Shown one piece after another: positions 10,935-21,830 of a stretch of 64,000 bases of DNA. A program made the translations under genes and the position numbers. The stretch covers positions 744,001 through 808,000 of the forward strand of contig OY755179.1 of NCBI GenBank assembly GCA_963576735.1, given 5' to 3'. Within the stretch, counting starts at the first letter, position 1. The number at the start of each line of letters is the position of its first letter. A model generated the notes under the pieces. That model was not told the DNA's origin, made no database searches, and saw nothing but the letters and a program-made list of their open reading frames with translations. This DNA is from Bedellia somnulentella (taxonomy: Eukaryota; Arthropoda; Insecta; Lepidoptera; Bedelliidae).

Positions 10935-11430
10935 AAATATAAAAACAACACCGCTAAACTACAGAATGATATGATCAAGCTCATAATATATGTCAATTAT
11001 TCTCCCATTTTGTTCGGACTTAGGGAAGGAAAACCGAAAAATACGTGAATAAAAACGCTATCTGTAAAACAGTAACAAGGGTAGTTTGACGGGATCGTGA
11101 AAACTTCAGCCGCGAGTACGTGTGAAAGCTTCCAAATGGTGCTTCAAAAATCGCTCGATCAAAAAGTTCGATGGATGTGCAAATTAGATTTGTTAGTAGA
11201 TGGTGGCTCTCTCCGCTCTGCTCGTTATTTAGGAACCGATATATATTTCGAGTGATATAAAATTTGGCTGAAACGTGATTTAAATATTTTCGAATCGAAA
11301 TGAAATATGGGGTCACCGATAATTCGATTCGTTTCGTTCCACCGATTGCTGTCACCTCGCTGTGATTCTGTTATTGTTCATGAAACTTTTATCAGTTTTA
11401 TTGGAAGGAAATCTATATTTGTCATTACAC
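10935..11430. other. Intergenic, one unconvincing frame
   Basis: A 111-codon open frame on the minus strand (11355-11020) has no recognisable domain or codon pattern. I do not call it a gene. Confidence 0.4.
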
Positions 11431-11431
11431 T

Positions 11432-11504
11432 TCCATAAGAGGCTGAGAAATTTCCTATTTCTTAGCTCCTATTGATTTATAGCCGTGATTGTATATGTAT
11501 GTAT
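11432..11504 (+). mobile_element. SINE-A 3' fragment
   Basis: AAGAGGCTGAGAAATTTCCT to TATAGCCGTGATTGTATATG. Confidence 0.7.
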
Positions 11505-12372
11505 AAGTTAAATCATAACCTATATTTAGAGAACTTGAGTAGTAGAACTGCTTTCTTAAATGTTATAAAAAGAAGTCCCTCGTCCGCGTCTTTTCGTCTG
11601 TCTGAACGCGGTTGCCTCGAAAACTACAAAAGGTATTTTATACACTTTGAACAATAGAAAGATAAATTCTATTAAAAGATTAGTTATATTTTTAATGGTT
11701 TTGTGTGTTTTACTGAAAATGCGTAGATAAATATTGAAGAGGTCGCAAAAAATCTCGCCAACTGGGAGCTTGCTTTAAAGAAGAAAATATGTAGTTAAAT
11801 TATGTTCTACTCAATTCAAAAACTATAAAAATACAATAAAAAATTTAAAGCCAATTTGTTGTATTATATATATCCTTATCTTAATAAAAAAAGTAAACAG
11901 TTACTGAAAAACCTTTGATATTTGAAAAAAGAAAACTAACCGTGTCCCGGTCCACTAGGTCTTTATATCTTATTAACAATTTCTTCAGCAACTACGTAAA
12001 AGTTTTATGAAAAGAGCATGAACGAAATAAATATAAGTTTATTAATCGCGTCCGGAAAAAGTGCTTAAGTTTTTTAATCAGTAAGTCGCGTCTTTGATAA
12101 GTATTTCCAATAACTTGTTACGTCTCTTCCTCGGAACTTTAATATCAAGATGAAATGCTCAAGTCTGCGAACCACTCTTATTAAATACATGGAACTTGGG
12201 TCGACGTCATTACGGGATTCAGGATTAGTTTTTCTCATAATATACGAGACGGTTCATAAAAAAAACATTTATATTTAAAGGTCACAGAATACGTAATATT
12301 TAGGAAAAGTAATCAAATTGAAAACGTTTTCATAGAATTAGCAGTCCTGTATACATAGAAAAATATATAAAA
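11505..12372. other. Intergenic, nothing recognised
   Basis: AT-rich, no supported gene or repeat. Confidence 0.4.
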
Positions 12373-12374
12373 CA

Positions 12375-12716
12375 CTAGCTGACCCCACAGACTTCGTACT
12401 GTCAAAAGTGTAGACTTTCACGTCGTCAAACTGAAATATTTAACTGACCTGTTGAGGGTCTCTGTCATGCGATGAGAAAAAAGGTGTTTTTCATAGTGTC
12501 CTCACAATTTTTTCACTTTATAAATTTTTAGTTTATATATCATATAATAAAATTTATTGATCTCTTAATTTTTCTGGGATAAAAAGTGTCCTATTGTATT
12601 AATTGGGATCATTATCTGGCTTCCTGTAAATTTTATTTTAAATACGTTCTGTGAATTAGTCTACATTTAGCTACAAACACACAAACATCTGAACTTTCAC
12701 GTTTATAATATTAATA
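12375..12716 (-). mobile_element. Non-autonomous Helitron
   Basis: On the minus strand it starts A^TCCTATTAATATTATAAACG and ends GGGGTCAGCTAG^T, the canonical Helitron dinucleotide context at both ends. No Rep/helicase coding. A related copy lies at 24055-24310. Confidence 0.65.
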
Positions 12717-13035
12717 GGATAAGGCTTAAACATAAGCTTCTCGCGCAGGTGACCTCGCTCGCCGACCAGCGCAGCGTCTTGTCTTGCGCTTCATGCACGC
12801 GTGTAAATTTTGTTACGGAGTAATTTAAAAATTGTATTATCTTCTAAGATGTTTATTTAAATTAAGTGATGTCAAGGACAATTTTGTTCTCAATTAAATA
12901 CTCTCAATCAACAACATATATATTTGGATAAAGATTAATATTATGTTGATAAAACATTATGGCAATTATGCATTAAATTCGACCAAATTTATTTACCATA
13001 AAAATGGTTATAGTAAGTGAAACTTAAAAGTTAGA

Positions 13036-13348
13036 CATATACTGTCGCGGGCATTTTTTTAGATCATTTAAAGAGAAATAATTCTTTAATACATTTTTTT
13101 TGGGTAACTTAAACCGTTTACGCAGCGCACACAACGGAAGCCTTAGTATGAATAATTATCCCCGTTTTTGCAACATTATTCGCTGATAGTTTGCTCCTGT
13201 TGGTCGCAGCGTGATGATATATAGCCTAAAACCTTCCTCAATAAATGGACTATCCAACACAAAAAGAATTTTTCAATTTGATTGCGTAGTTCCTGAGATC
13301 CTAGCGTTCAAACAAACAAACTCTTCAGCTTTATAATATTAGTATAGA
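13036..13348 (-). mobile_element. Non-autonomous Helitron, 5' part
   Basis: On the minus strand it begins A^TCTATACTAATATTATAAAG and continues with GCTGAAGAGTTTGTTTGTTT, a common lepidopteran Helitron start. I could not place a CTAG end, so the left limit is approximate. Confidence 0.5.
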
Positions 13349-13349
13349 T

Positions 13350-14905
13350 AAATTATTTATATTGTAGAATTATTATTTATTGTATAAATTGATTTGTAAC
13401 TTTATGTCTAAAAATTAAAATAAAATAATAAAATTATTAAAAACTTTTGAAAATAGTCAATGAAAATACTCATAAACTTTTCTTAAAAAGATTTATAATA
13501 TTTGAAAATATATGGATACATTAAAAACTTTTCACAATAGTAAACACTCTACTCATGAACTTTTCTTAAAAAAATATGTGTAAATTCTTAAATTAAAATA
13601 AGCATTTAAACTATAATGACTTAAAATTCCTGTCCATCACCCAACTATTTTCCATTTGGCAATACTACCGAAATTTTCACGATTTTACAGACAGCTTAAT
13701 TTCTTTTTTAATTACAGATATTACAGTTCTATTTAAGATTAATTTCTAGAGCAAAAAGTACTGAGCCTAACTTTATGTTCTGATTATTTCAAACTTAAAT
13801 TAAACGTACATCTTCCTCCACTACAAATGAAAATTTCAGTCCAATACAATCGATCACTCGAAATAACTACGTTATTTTTCACAGGAAAACTCAATTCGGA
13901 TAGGCGGGAAACTGATAAATGTTAAAGATTTCCATACAAAGTTTTCGAGTCAGTTTCCAAAGAGCAAGTCATAGGAGGGGAGCACATCGAACACAGAAAT
14001 CAGATCTTGATAGAAAGGGGGTTGATCGAAATCGAAGTTTTCGAATGCCGCCATTGTAGAAATGTAAAGTCATGCATGAAAATAAGTGTGTGAATTTTAT
14101 TAAGTTTGATAAATTTAACTGTTCTGGGCATTTTGTCATACGGAAACGGATTAATAGTAAACTTTCTTGAAGGTTTAAATTTCTCTTAATTTAACGTAAA
14201 TAACTTAAATTAATTTTGGTATGATGGCTTAATATTTACGTATAATAACGAATTTAGAACATCAGAATCATTATATTTAGCTGCAAAGAAGCATGAAGGA
14301 TTGCTTTTAAGGATTTGAACTATGTATTTATTCACTTAAAAATCTGGACTGAATTAAAAAAAATATGAAATTATAGAATTGTTCACACATTTTGATTCTA
14401 ACAAGAAAATTATCGAATATCCATCAAAATAAATTCAATTCAAACGTATTCAAGACGCCACAATAGAAACCCGCGCAATGTTTTTGCTGAAACAAAGACC
14501 GGGTGTCAATAAACTTGCTCTTCCTCTGTTTTTACTATGTAAATAGGGAGGGCTCGAATTCCTTCTAGCGAATGACAATCGGGCCACAAGATTTTTCAGA
14601 GGGTCGTTCAGAGGATTTTCTCTACCGCATAATGCACTTTCGGGATAAACGGAGTAATGTGAATTGGGAGTTTATCGCACATGGTTGTAGTTGAGGCATC
14701 TTCCGCACTTTTGTCACGTGTGCCAGCTCAGATTTCCCCTGTATCGATTGCGAGCTTGAAACTTGGAGGCGAGCGATAACCGCGAGTAAGCCGGCCGTTT
14801 ATCAGATTTCAACTTGAAGCGTACGTGTAATGTTGACGAATTTGTTTCGTATAGTTTTGGATATTTGTCTATTTTGAGCATAATTTAAATGTATACCAAT
14901 ATATT
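13350..14905. other. Intergenic, nothing recognised
   Basis: Strongly AT-rich to 14450. From 14450 to 14880 the sequence is more balanced and could hold conserved non-coding DNA, but no gene or repeat is recognised. Confidence 0.35.
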
Positions 14906-14908
14906 ATA

Positions 14909-15512
14909 GGTAGGAAGGAGTTTATATATCTGGGAAGTTTGTTTACAAGGGATGGAAAATGTGATGAAGACATTGAAAGAAGAGTGAAAAAGGGTAATGC
15001 GGTAAATGGAGCAATGAATAGCCTAATGATCAGTCAATCGGTGTCTGGAAAGGCCCGAATGGCTGTGCATGATGCTGTTCTTGTTCCTACGCTTATGTAT
15101 GGAAGCGAATGTTGGGTGTGGCAGAAGAAGCATGGGAGCAGAGTGAACGCAGTAGAGATGAGGTCCCTCAGAAAAATTTGCAATGTTAGATTGTGTGACC
15201 GAGTGAGAAATAGTGTTATTCGTGAAAAGTGTGTTGTGAAAGATGATATTGTAAGAAAGATAGAAAAAGGATGATAGAAAATTGGTAAAAGGGATCTATA
15301 GAGCTAGTGTGGATGGTAATGTTAATAGAGGACGACCACGGAAAACACACTTGGACCAAATTGAGAGTGTGTTCAAAAAGGCTAGCGTCCGAAGTATGAA
15401 GAATAAAAGAGAATGTTTGAAAAGATTGATGGATGTAAACGAAGCTAGAGAGGTTTGTCAGGATCGTACGAAGTGGCGATCAATAGTCTCTGCCTACCCC
15501 AATGGGAACTAA
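14909..15512 (+). pseudogene. RTE-like reverse transcriptase C-terminal fragment
   Basis: Two frames cover it. The first (to 15274) has VPTLMYGSECWVWQKKHGSR and RSLRKICNVRLCDRVRN. The second (15282-15512) has RGRPRKTHLDQIE and ends VCQDRTKWRSIVSAYPNGN just before the tail. These match the RT tail of RTE-type LINEs. A deletion with frame change separates the two parts and the N-terminal endonuclease and most of the RT are absent. Confidence 0.8.
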
Positions 15513-15540
15513 TGGCGTGAGTATATGTATGTATGTATGT
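14909..15540 (+). mobile_element. RTE-like LINE, 3' end
   Basis: The most complete RTE-like copy in the window. It begins in the RT C-terminal region (FIYLGSLFTRDGKCDEDIER) and ends GGCGTGAGTATATG plus (TATG)n. The frame is broken near 15273, where the ~40 bases present in the 32.5 kb copy (RWFGHIERMDD) are missing. All copies here are 5'-truncated. The clade label rests on remembered RTE-type protein motifs. Confidence 0.8.
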
Positions 15541-16470
15541 ATGTACCAATACACACGTCGACCATCACAAAAAAAATTAAAAAGTCAAAAAGGGATATCT
15601 GGAGCTTTAGAACGAAGTAAGATGAAGAATATTTGGGGATGGGTTTTGGGATACATCACCCGAAGATAATGTAAACAGCTCCCGGATCTTGAATATGTGA
15701 AACATATATTTTTATATATGTAAAACTAATTTACTGTCAGGTCACCGACCAGGCTGTCTTTTTGCTATCTTAATTTCTAAAATTAGAAAAGGAATCACTG
15801 ATTTCGAAGTAAATCTGTAACCTTTTGATGTCATAACCGTGAGTGTGATGATGACGAGAATTTGTGTGGAGTGATAGACTTCTATAATATTATATTGATT
15901 TCAGAGTTTCGTTATACATTATAGTACGGCCATTAATAGCATGAATAGCATATCCTCACATGTTACTCATTACAATACAAGTTCTCCGCCGCAGCCTTGC
16001 ATGGGTTGTGCCTTTACGATTACTACTCACCTCGGCATTTTTCACATACACCTATCTCACCTCTGAAAGTTTTAACTATCCACTGTTTTTTTTTAAATCC
16101 GTTGTAAAACACAATCATATACACATATTCTCACGGCCAAAATTCATTATTATAATACAAAACAATACGAAGTAAGTCTGTCATATTATTGTGAGTTTTG
16201 AATAGTTACGCTTTCTCGCGCGAAATATGGTCCCAAAAATGTGCAATACTAAATATCTTTACAGCAGCAATGCTTTGCTAAATATTCACTATTATGTAGA
16301 ATTATTTATGAATTTGCCGTTAAGAGACAGCTTAATATGATAAATTGCACTACCCCATTCCTTTTCCGTGGATTTCGCAGTTGTGGGCGACTAATGGACG
16401 TTGGGGTTTTAAGAACATTTGTTTAAATGGCGCTATAGTTAAATGCTATCACCGTTGAGTTTTATTTTGA
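15541..16470. other. Intergenic, nothing recognised
   Basis: No supported gene. Short open frames here are not convincing. Confidence 0.4.
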
Positions 16471-16473
16471 CAT

Positions 16474-16729
16474 GTTAAATACATACATATACTCACGGCT
16501 ATAAATCCCTAGAAGGGGTAGCCAGAGCTAAGGAATAAGAAATTCTTCAGCCACTTTTGGAAGTTGCATGGGGAAATGATGGTGAAATAAAGGTTGTTGG
16601 TGATGGGTCTCCAACCGCATCACCCAAATATCCCTTAAAAGCCCCAATACCGTTATTCGCCTCATACGTACACCCACCGGAAGAAATGGGGTAGTGCTAT
16701 TCTAAGCCGACACTACACAGTTTTTTTAT
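16474..16729 (-). mobile_element. SINE-A with 14-bp target duplication
   Basis: Complete copy bounded by TTTTATTTTGACAT at 16460-16473 and 16730-16743. Confidence 0.9.
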
Positions 16730-16771
16730 TTTTATTTTGACATCTTATGTCTCATAATAGCCAAAAATATA

Positions 16772-16832
16772 TATACATATACTCACGGCTATAACTCTCT
16801 GGAAGGTGTAGTCAGAGCTCTGTCGTTGCAGG
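16772..16832 (-). mobile_element. SINE-A 3' end joined to LINE
   Basis: CATATACTCACGGCTATAAC to GGTGTAGTCAGAGCTC, then an RTE piece in the same orientation. Could be a chimera from template switching between templates sharing a tail, or a chance junction. Confidence 0.55.
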
Positions 16833-16833
16833 A

Positions 16834-16975
16834 TAGGCAGACACTACCGATCTTCACTTTGTACGATCTTGGCAAACCTCTTTAGCTTTGTCTACATCCA
16901 TCAATCTTTTCACTCATGCTTTTTATTTTTCATACTTCGGACGCCTGCCTTTTTGAGCACACTTTCGCGTTATTT
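16834..16975 (-). mobile_element. RTE-like LINE 3' coding fragment
   Basis: Reverse complement encodes a decayed version of the region VRSMKNKRACMKRLMDVNEA...CQDRTKW. No TATG tail of its own. Confidence 0.75.
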
Positions 16976-17036
16976 TGTTAATGTGGCCTTGATGTGCAAT
17001 AAGGAGTTATTTTATTTTAGTCTAATCTAAATAACT
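16976..17036 (+). repeat. LINE 3' tail
   Basis: TGATGTGCAATAAGGAGTTA followed by TTTTATTTTAG resembles the tail at 43860-43985 (GGTGTGCAATAAAGAGTTAT). Confidence 0.45.
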
Positions 17037-17322
17037 ACTTAAAACTGGTGCAAAAAACAACTACACAAAAGGTACGTTTCCAAAAACATTCAGTTAGGAA
17101 AGGGTTCGAATCGTACACAAGTTAAGGTTAATATAAATAAAATAGCACCATTGTGAAAGCTTGGGAATGTACATCTGTGTCCCTAAACATTTCGGAAAGG
17201 GACCACACCTTACCTCTTACTGGATCGTGTGCCGTGGCAAAGAACTTCATTTTCTATTTTCTTTCAGTAAACGAAATTGGGTAACTTGAAATCTTTAAAG
17301 ACAAAAATATTGCTCTTTTTGA

Positions 17323-17586
17323 CATACATACATACATATTCTCACGGCTATAAATCCCCAGAAGGGGTAGCCAGAGCTAAGGAGTTAGAAATTCCTCAGC
17401 CACTTTTGGAAATTTTTGTGGGGAAAAGATGGTAAAATAAAGGTTGTTGGTGATGCGTCTCCAACCGCATCGCCCAAAAATCCCTTAATAGCCCCAATAC
17501 CATTAGTCGCCTCATACGTACACCCACCGGAAAAAATGGGGTAGTGCTATTCTAAGCCGACACTACACAGCAATCTCTATGCTCTA
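17323..17586 (-). mobile_element. SINE-A with 12-bp target duplication
   Basis: Bounded by TGCTCTTTTTGA at 17311-17322 and 17587-17598. Full length. Confidence 0.9.
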
Positions 17587-17882
17587 TGCTCTTTTTGAAT
17601 GACATTTTATATACGGGAATAGCTAACAAATCAAATCAGCCTCTAGAAAAGTGCGTTAATGCATAGTGTTTGTGGTATAGGTTAATAACTGACGACGATA
17701 TAATTGATAAATGATATGTAAAACTAAGAAACAATAATATACATCGTAAAAATTATTGCCATCAGCTGGGATAAAACTCGAGACACCGGATCTAGGAGCA
17801 AGTTGCTAAACCATCACGGAACATCACGGAAGTCGTAATAACAAGCTTCTGAAATTCTAGTCATTTTTATTTAGTTGCTTAT

Positions 17883-18121
17883 ACATACAAACATACATAA
17901 ACTCACGGCTATAAATCCCTTAACGGGGTAGCCAAAGCTTTGGAATGAAAAATTCCTCAGCCACTTTTGGAAGTTGATTGGGAAAAGATGGTTATAATAA
18001 ATGTTTTTGGTGACGGGTCTCCAACCACATCGCCCAAAAATCACTTAAAAAGCCCCCTATACCCTTAGTCGCCTCTTACGATCACCCACGGGTAGAAATG
18101 GGGTAGTGTTACTACACGGCA
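17883..18121 (-). mobile_element. SINE-A, full length
   Basis: Variant with CTTAACGGGGTAGCC and GATCACCCACGGGTAGAAAT. A small deletion near the 5' end removes TTCTAAGCCGAC. Confidence 0.85.
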
Positions 18122-18171
18122 ACTTGCTTATGAATCTTATAAGTTAATTATAATGTGCTTAAAACTTTTTT

Positions 18172-18275
18172 TTATTTATTTATTCATTTTATTTTATTAT
18201 ATTATCTTTGGGGGCCTCACAGCTAAATTTACAATATAAAATTATTACAAACGCAGAAATAGGCCAATAACAAGC
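18172..18275 (-). repeat. LINE 3'-tail-like repeat, copy 2
   Basis: Matches 763-861, including CTTTGGGGGCCTCACAGCTA and GCAGAAATAGGCCAATAACA. Confidence 0.5.
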
Positions 18276-18548
18276 TCCCACATATGCATAAAAATAAAGT
18301 CCACAGAAAACAACAGAGAAACAGAAGGCTTCACTAAAAAAGGAACTTAACTAATTAATGAAACAACAGCAAGAAAAATGCACCGTAACAAATAATGTGA
18401 TAAACCAATATTCGGCAACAGCAACCGCTACTTTGAAATACTAAAATTTAAAAAAGTCTTTTGCAAATGATCGCTTAATGTGAGCTATACTGTGATGTTT
18501 ATACTTTTAAGTATGGGAATCACAATGAAACTTCTATTGTACAAAAAA

Positions 18549-18692
18549 TACGGCTATAAATAAATCTCTAGATGGGGTAGCCAGAGCTAAGGAATCAGAA
18601 ATTCCTCAGCCACTTTTGGAAAATTAAGTGGGAAAAAGATGGTAAAATAAAGGTTGTTGGTGATGGGTCTCCAACCGCATCGCCCAAAAATG
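18549..18692 (-). mobile_element. SINE-A, truncated
   Basis: From CGGCTATAAATAAATCTC to CATCGCCCAAAAAT; the 5' half is missing and no TATG tail remains. Confidence 0.8.
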
Positions 18693-18707
18693 CTGTTGTA
18701 CGCATGC

Positions 18708-18797
18708 TGTGTAGTGTCGGCTTAGAATAGCACTACCCCAATTCTTCCGGTGGGTGTACGTAAGAGGCGACTAACGGTATTGGGGCTTTAAAGGGAT
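18708..18797 (+). mobile_element. SINE-A 5' end, 3'-truncated
   Basis: GCTGTGTAGTGTCGGCTTAG to TTGGGGCTTTAAAGGGATG. With the previous entry it forms an inverted pair whose 3' half is lost, unlike a simple insertion. A rearrangement is likely. Confidence 0.75.
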
Positions 18798-18843
18798 GTT
18801 AATAAAGTGAATGTAAATTAAGCCTACGATGTTTGTCATAAAT

Positions 18844-18882
18844 TAGAGATCAGTCTGCCTACCCTAATCAGAACTAGGGGTG
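18844..18882 (+). mobile_element. RTE-like LINE tail scrap
   Basis: GATCAGTCTGCCTACCCTAA resembles the SIVSAYPN codons; too short to be certain. Confidence 0.35.
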
Positions 18883-19279
18883 AGGATTTATTTAATAATC
18901 GTATATTTTTCTCATTAGCTCAAAATTACATTGTAAACTTTGAGCGCATGATATGTATATATGGTTTCTTTCCCTGTTAATATCATCTTTGCAAGAGTTG
19001 TTATACGTAAACTAAAAATAAATGGTTAACCTACACATACTGTATAAAAATATACTTCAAAATAAAAATATAAAATAGTAAAGAAAAAGGGTTTTCATTG
19101 CTTTTTTTACGAGTTTAGATTGAAGATGAGATAAAATTGTTTCCAAGACAATGAACTTTGTTTACAAAATATTTTTATTCTTCATAAAAATGTTGCCTTT
19201 CTTAAGTTTCATGATCGATAGTAAAATTCAGATTCTAGTAAGATAAGCTATGTCGTGAAGGTAAGATAGATAACACTTC

Positions 19280-19480
19280 CCCATTTTAGTGAAAGATAAT
19301 GTTAGTAGACAACGACCACGGAGGACACATTTGGAATAGAGCTTACACAAAAGGGTAGGCTTCCAAAGTAAGAAGAATAAAGGGCATGTATGAAAAGATT
19401 GATGGATGTAAAGCAAAAGAGGCTTGCCAGGATCTGCCTACCTCAAAGGAAAATAACAGTGTGAGTATATTTATATTTGT
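19280..19480 (+). mobile_element. RTE-like LINE 3' end, decayed
   Basis: Keeps GACAACGACCACGGAGGACA, AAAAGATTGATGGATGTAAA and GTGTGAGTATATTTATATTT at the end, with many indels. Confidence 0.7.
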
Positions 19481-19591
19481 ATGCATATAACTCATTTCCT
19501 GCTGCGGGTATAGTCAGAGGCGACTGTAGGTTTTTGAGGATTTTAAAGTGATTTTTCGTGATGTGGTTGGTAATAAACCATAGTTTTTTTT

Positions 19592-19825
19592 ACAGTGTGG
19601 ATGGTAATGTAAGTAGAGGACGACCACGGAGAACACACTTGGACCAAATTGAGAGTGTGCTCAAAAAGGCTAGCGTCCGAAGTATGAAGAATAAAAGAGC
19701 ATGCATGAAAAGATTGATGGATGTAAACGAAGCTAGAGAGGTTTGTCAGGATCGTACGAAGTGGCGATCAATAGTCTCTGCCTACCCCAATGGGAACTAA
19801 TGGCGTGAGAATATGTATGTATGTT
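19592..19825 (+). mobile_element. RTE-like LINE 3' end
   Basis: Encodes VDGNVSRGRPRRTHLDQIES through SIVSAYPNGN and ends GGCGTGAGAATATGTATG. Open throughout its 3' 200 bases and close to the 15.3 kb copy. Confidence 0.8.
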
Positions 19826-20150
19826 ATTTTTACCATCTTTTACCGTAAAATTTCTAAAAGTACACAAATGTGCAGATATTATTCTTAATAAAAATAATTC
19901 TTTTCTTTAGTCACATGATCGCTAATAAAATCCAAAAATAAACCAGTTATGTCCTGCGAAATACACCGAAGCTCTATAAGTTTTCCCAGAGTCCGAGTTT
20001 TCTTCAATTTAGAAAAGCACCTTCACTCGCCCAATTTAAAAAGATGTAAGCCTCCGAAAAGGGGAAGCTGAGATTTTTCTTTTCCCTATTGACGCAAATA
20101 GCCGTTGTTATTTGGAAGTTATTTTCTCTTATATCTTCAGTGTTTTCCTT

Positions 20151-21302
20151 GATTTTTTCGGCTATTCCCAGTAGTCTTACTGGATAGTCTTACCAGTAGG
20201 ACTAATGGGATTTTTATTCCCAATAGTCTTACCGAAAGTAGGACATTGTCTATGGCGTATTTTTCCCATTAGCCTTACTGAACATATGTTTTAGAAACAA
20301 TAGACCTCATAACTAATAGACATTACCTACCAATATACCTTATTAATATATTTAATACATACAACGCATACAACACTTGTTTGTAATTTTCAGTTTTACT
20401 GATTTATTACTAAGGAATGTACATTTTGGACACAGAAATTATAACTTAAGCAGCTATAAAAATGTACGTAAATTTAACTTTCAATTGAAGTACCAGGAGT
20501 GCATTAACTACAAGTTGTTATGACTAATAAACTTGAAAATCTGTACAAATATTTTTCCGATGCTTAATTTATCTTACCTATTTTCGTGTCTGCTGCCTCT
20601 ATGACCAGAGGTCGACGTGATATTTTTCATGAATCAGGTTATTAATAGGGTTGTTGGGGTCGGATAGTTTGTTTGCGTAGGGCTCCCATAAGGTTGACCG
20701 ACGACCTCGTCGTGGTAAACCTGTCGGAAAAGTCTTTCTCCACCTGTGGACGTCTTTTGGTTGATTCTTCTGTCTGATTATTCTATAATTCTGATTTTGA
20801 TAAACTCCAACTGATAATAATTATGTGTAAAACCAATAAGCTTTTTTCATTTATGCTGCTTTTATGTTTATGCTACCCTGGTACTTTAAATACAAAAAAT
20901 GGCAAAAAAATACCATAAATACATAGTTATTTTACCTTTTGACGACTGTATTTTGGCGGAAAATATATTACAACCAAAAACCCATTCCCATGAAAATTAC
21001 AAATTATTTAGTTTAATGGCAAATACACCTAGATAAAATATTATGTGACAGAGAATCAGCCAAAAAAATATTCGATTTTATATCATACATCCAATTTCAC
21101 TAACGAGGTATGTCTATTCATCTTTTTTGGGCTACATAAAAGTTGGAACCTTTAGATGTACCAAAGAGTTTTTATTGGTTGGTAAGACTACTGGGAATAA
21201 TTTTCCCAATAGTCTTACTAGTAAGTCTATTGGGACAAAAAATCCCAATAGTCCTACTGGTAAGACTATCGAGTAGGACTACTGGGAATAGCCGGATTTT
21301 TT
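20151..21302. mobile_element. DNA transposon derivative, 8-bp duplication
   Basis: The element (20159-21294) starts CGGCTATTCCCAGTAGTC and ends in its inverted counterpart GACTACTGGGAATAGCCG. It is flanked by GATTTTTT at 20151-20158 and 21295-21302. Inverted ends run ~60 bp with few mismatches, and CCAATAGTCTTAC-type motifs recur several times near both ends. 8-bp duplications occur in hAT and P elements among others; the termini do not let me choose. No transposase is seen. Confidence 0.75.
20565..20820 (-). other. Possible captured exon inside the transposon
   Basis: GC-richer block on the minus strand. One frame (from 20820) stays open for ~74 codons with RRGRRSTLWEPYANKLSDPN, ending at a stop at HVDLWS. 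An overlapping frame, starting after an AG acceptor-like site, reads TEESTKRRPQVEKDFSDRFT and stops after RPQQPY. GTAAGATA, a good donor, follows at ~20585. No start codon and no recognised domain. It could be a transposase remnant, a captured host exon or chance. Confidence 0.3.
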
Positions 21303-21388
21303 ATTGTTTCTCAAACGATGTTTGTTAGTATTTAAAGTTAAAGGATTTTTGTTTTGTTACGTTAAAGTTGATTTATTTTTATATATGT

Positions 21389-21556
21389 TCGGCGATAGGC
21401 CTGCCCCCTATCACGTGAGTACACTGTCTAAGCAAAACGTGGGTACCTTCTCTGGAAACTAGATGGCGCTTGCCATGTGAGTTCAGGAGTATTGGTACCT
21501 CTGCCAACCCCTTCGGGGATAAACGGCGTGAACGTTTATGTTTATGTTTATGTTCT
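21389..21556 (+). mobile_element. SINE-B variant, 5'-truncated
   Basis: Begins CGGCGATAGGCCTGCCCCCT and ends GGCGTGAACGTTTATGTTTA. It carries a subfamily segment CTCTGGAAACTAGATGGCGC in place of the usual CTGAACACCAGGTGACAAAG. The same variant occurs reversed at 37108-37208. Confidence 0.8.
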
Positions 21557-21605
21557 TTAACTTCTTTCAAACTACTCAACTTAAACTAAATTATTTATTG
21601 AATGT

Positions 21606-21830
21606 TAGGCTATAAATCCCTAGTAGGAGATGCCAGACCTTAAGAGCTAGAAACTCTTCCGCCGCTTGCGTTGTTGCGCCACACCGCTGAAGTTGCGTGG
21701 GGAAAATATGGTGAAACAAAGGTTATTGGTGATGGGTCTCCAACCGCATTGCCCGAATACCGTTAGACGCCTCTTACGTACACTCGGAAGAAATGGGGTA
21801 GTGCTATTCTATGCCGACACTACACAGCTA
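21606..21830 (-). mobile_element. SINE-A, diverged
   Basis: GGCTATAAATCCCTAGTAGG to GCCGACACTACACAGC with a small insertion (CGTTGTTGCGCCACACCGCT) and a deletion in the core. Confidence 0.75.

Noticed and set aside
11020..11355. 111-codon frame on the minus strand
   Set aside because: No recognisable domain; codon use and composition fit random open DNA.
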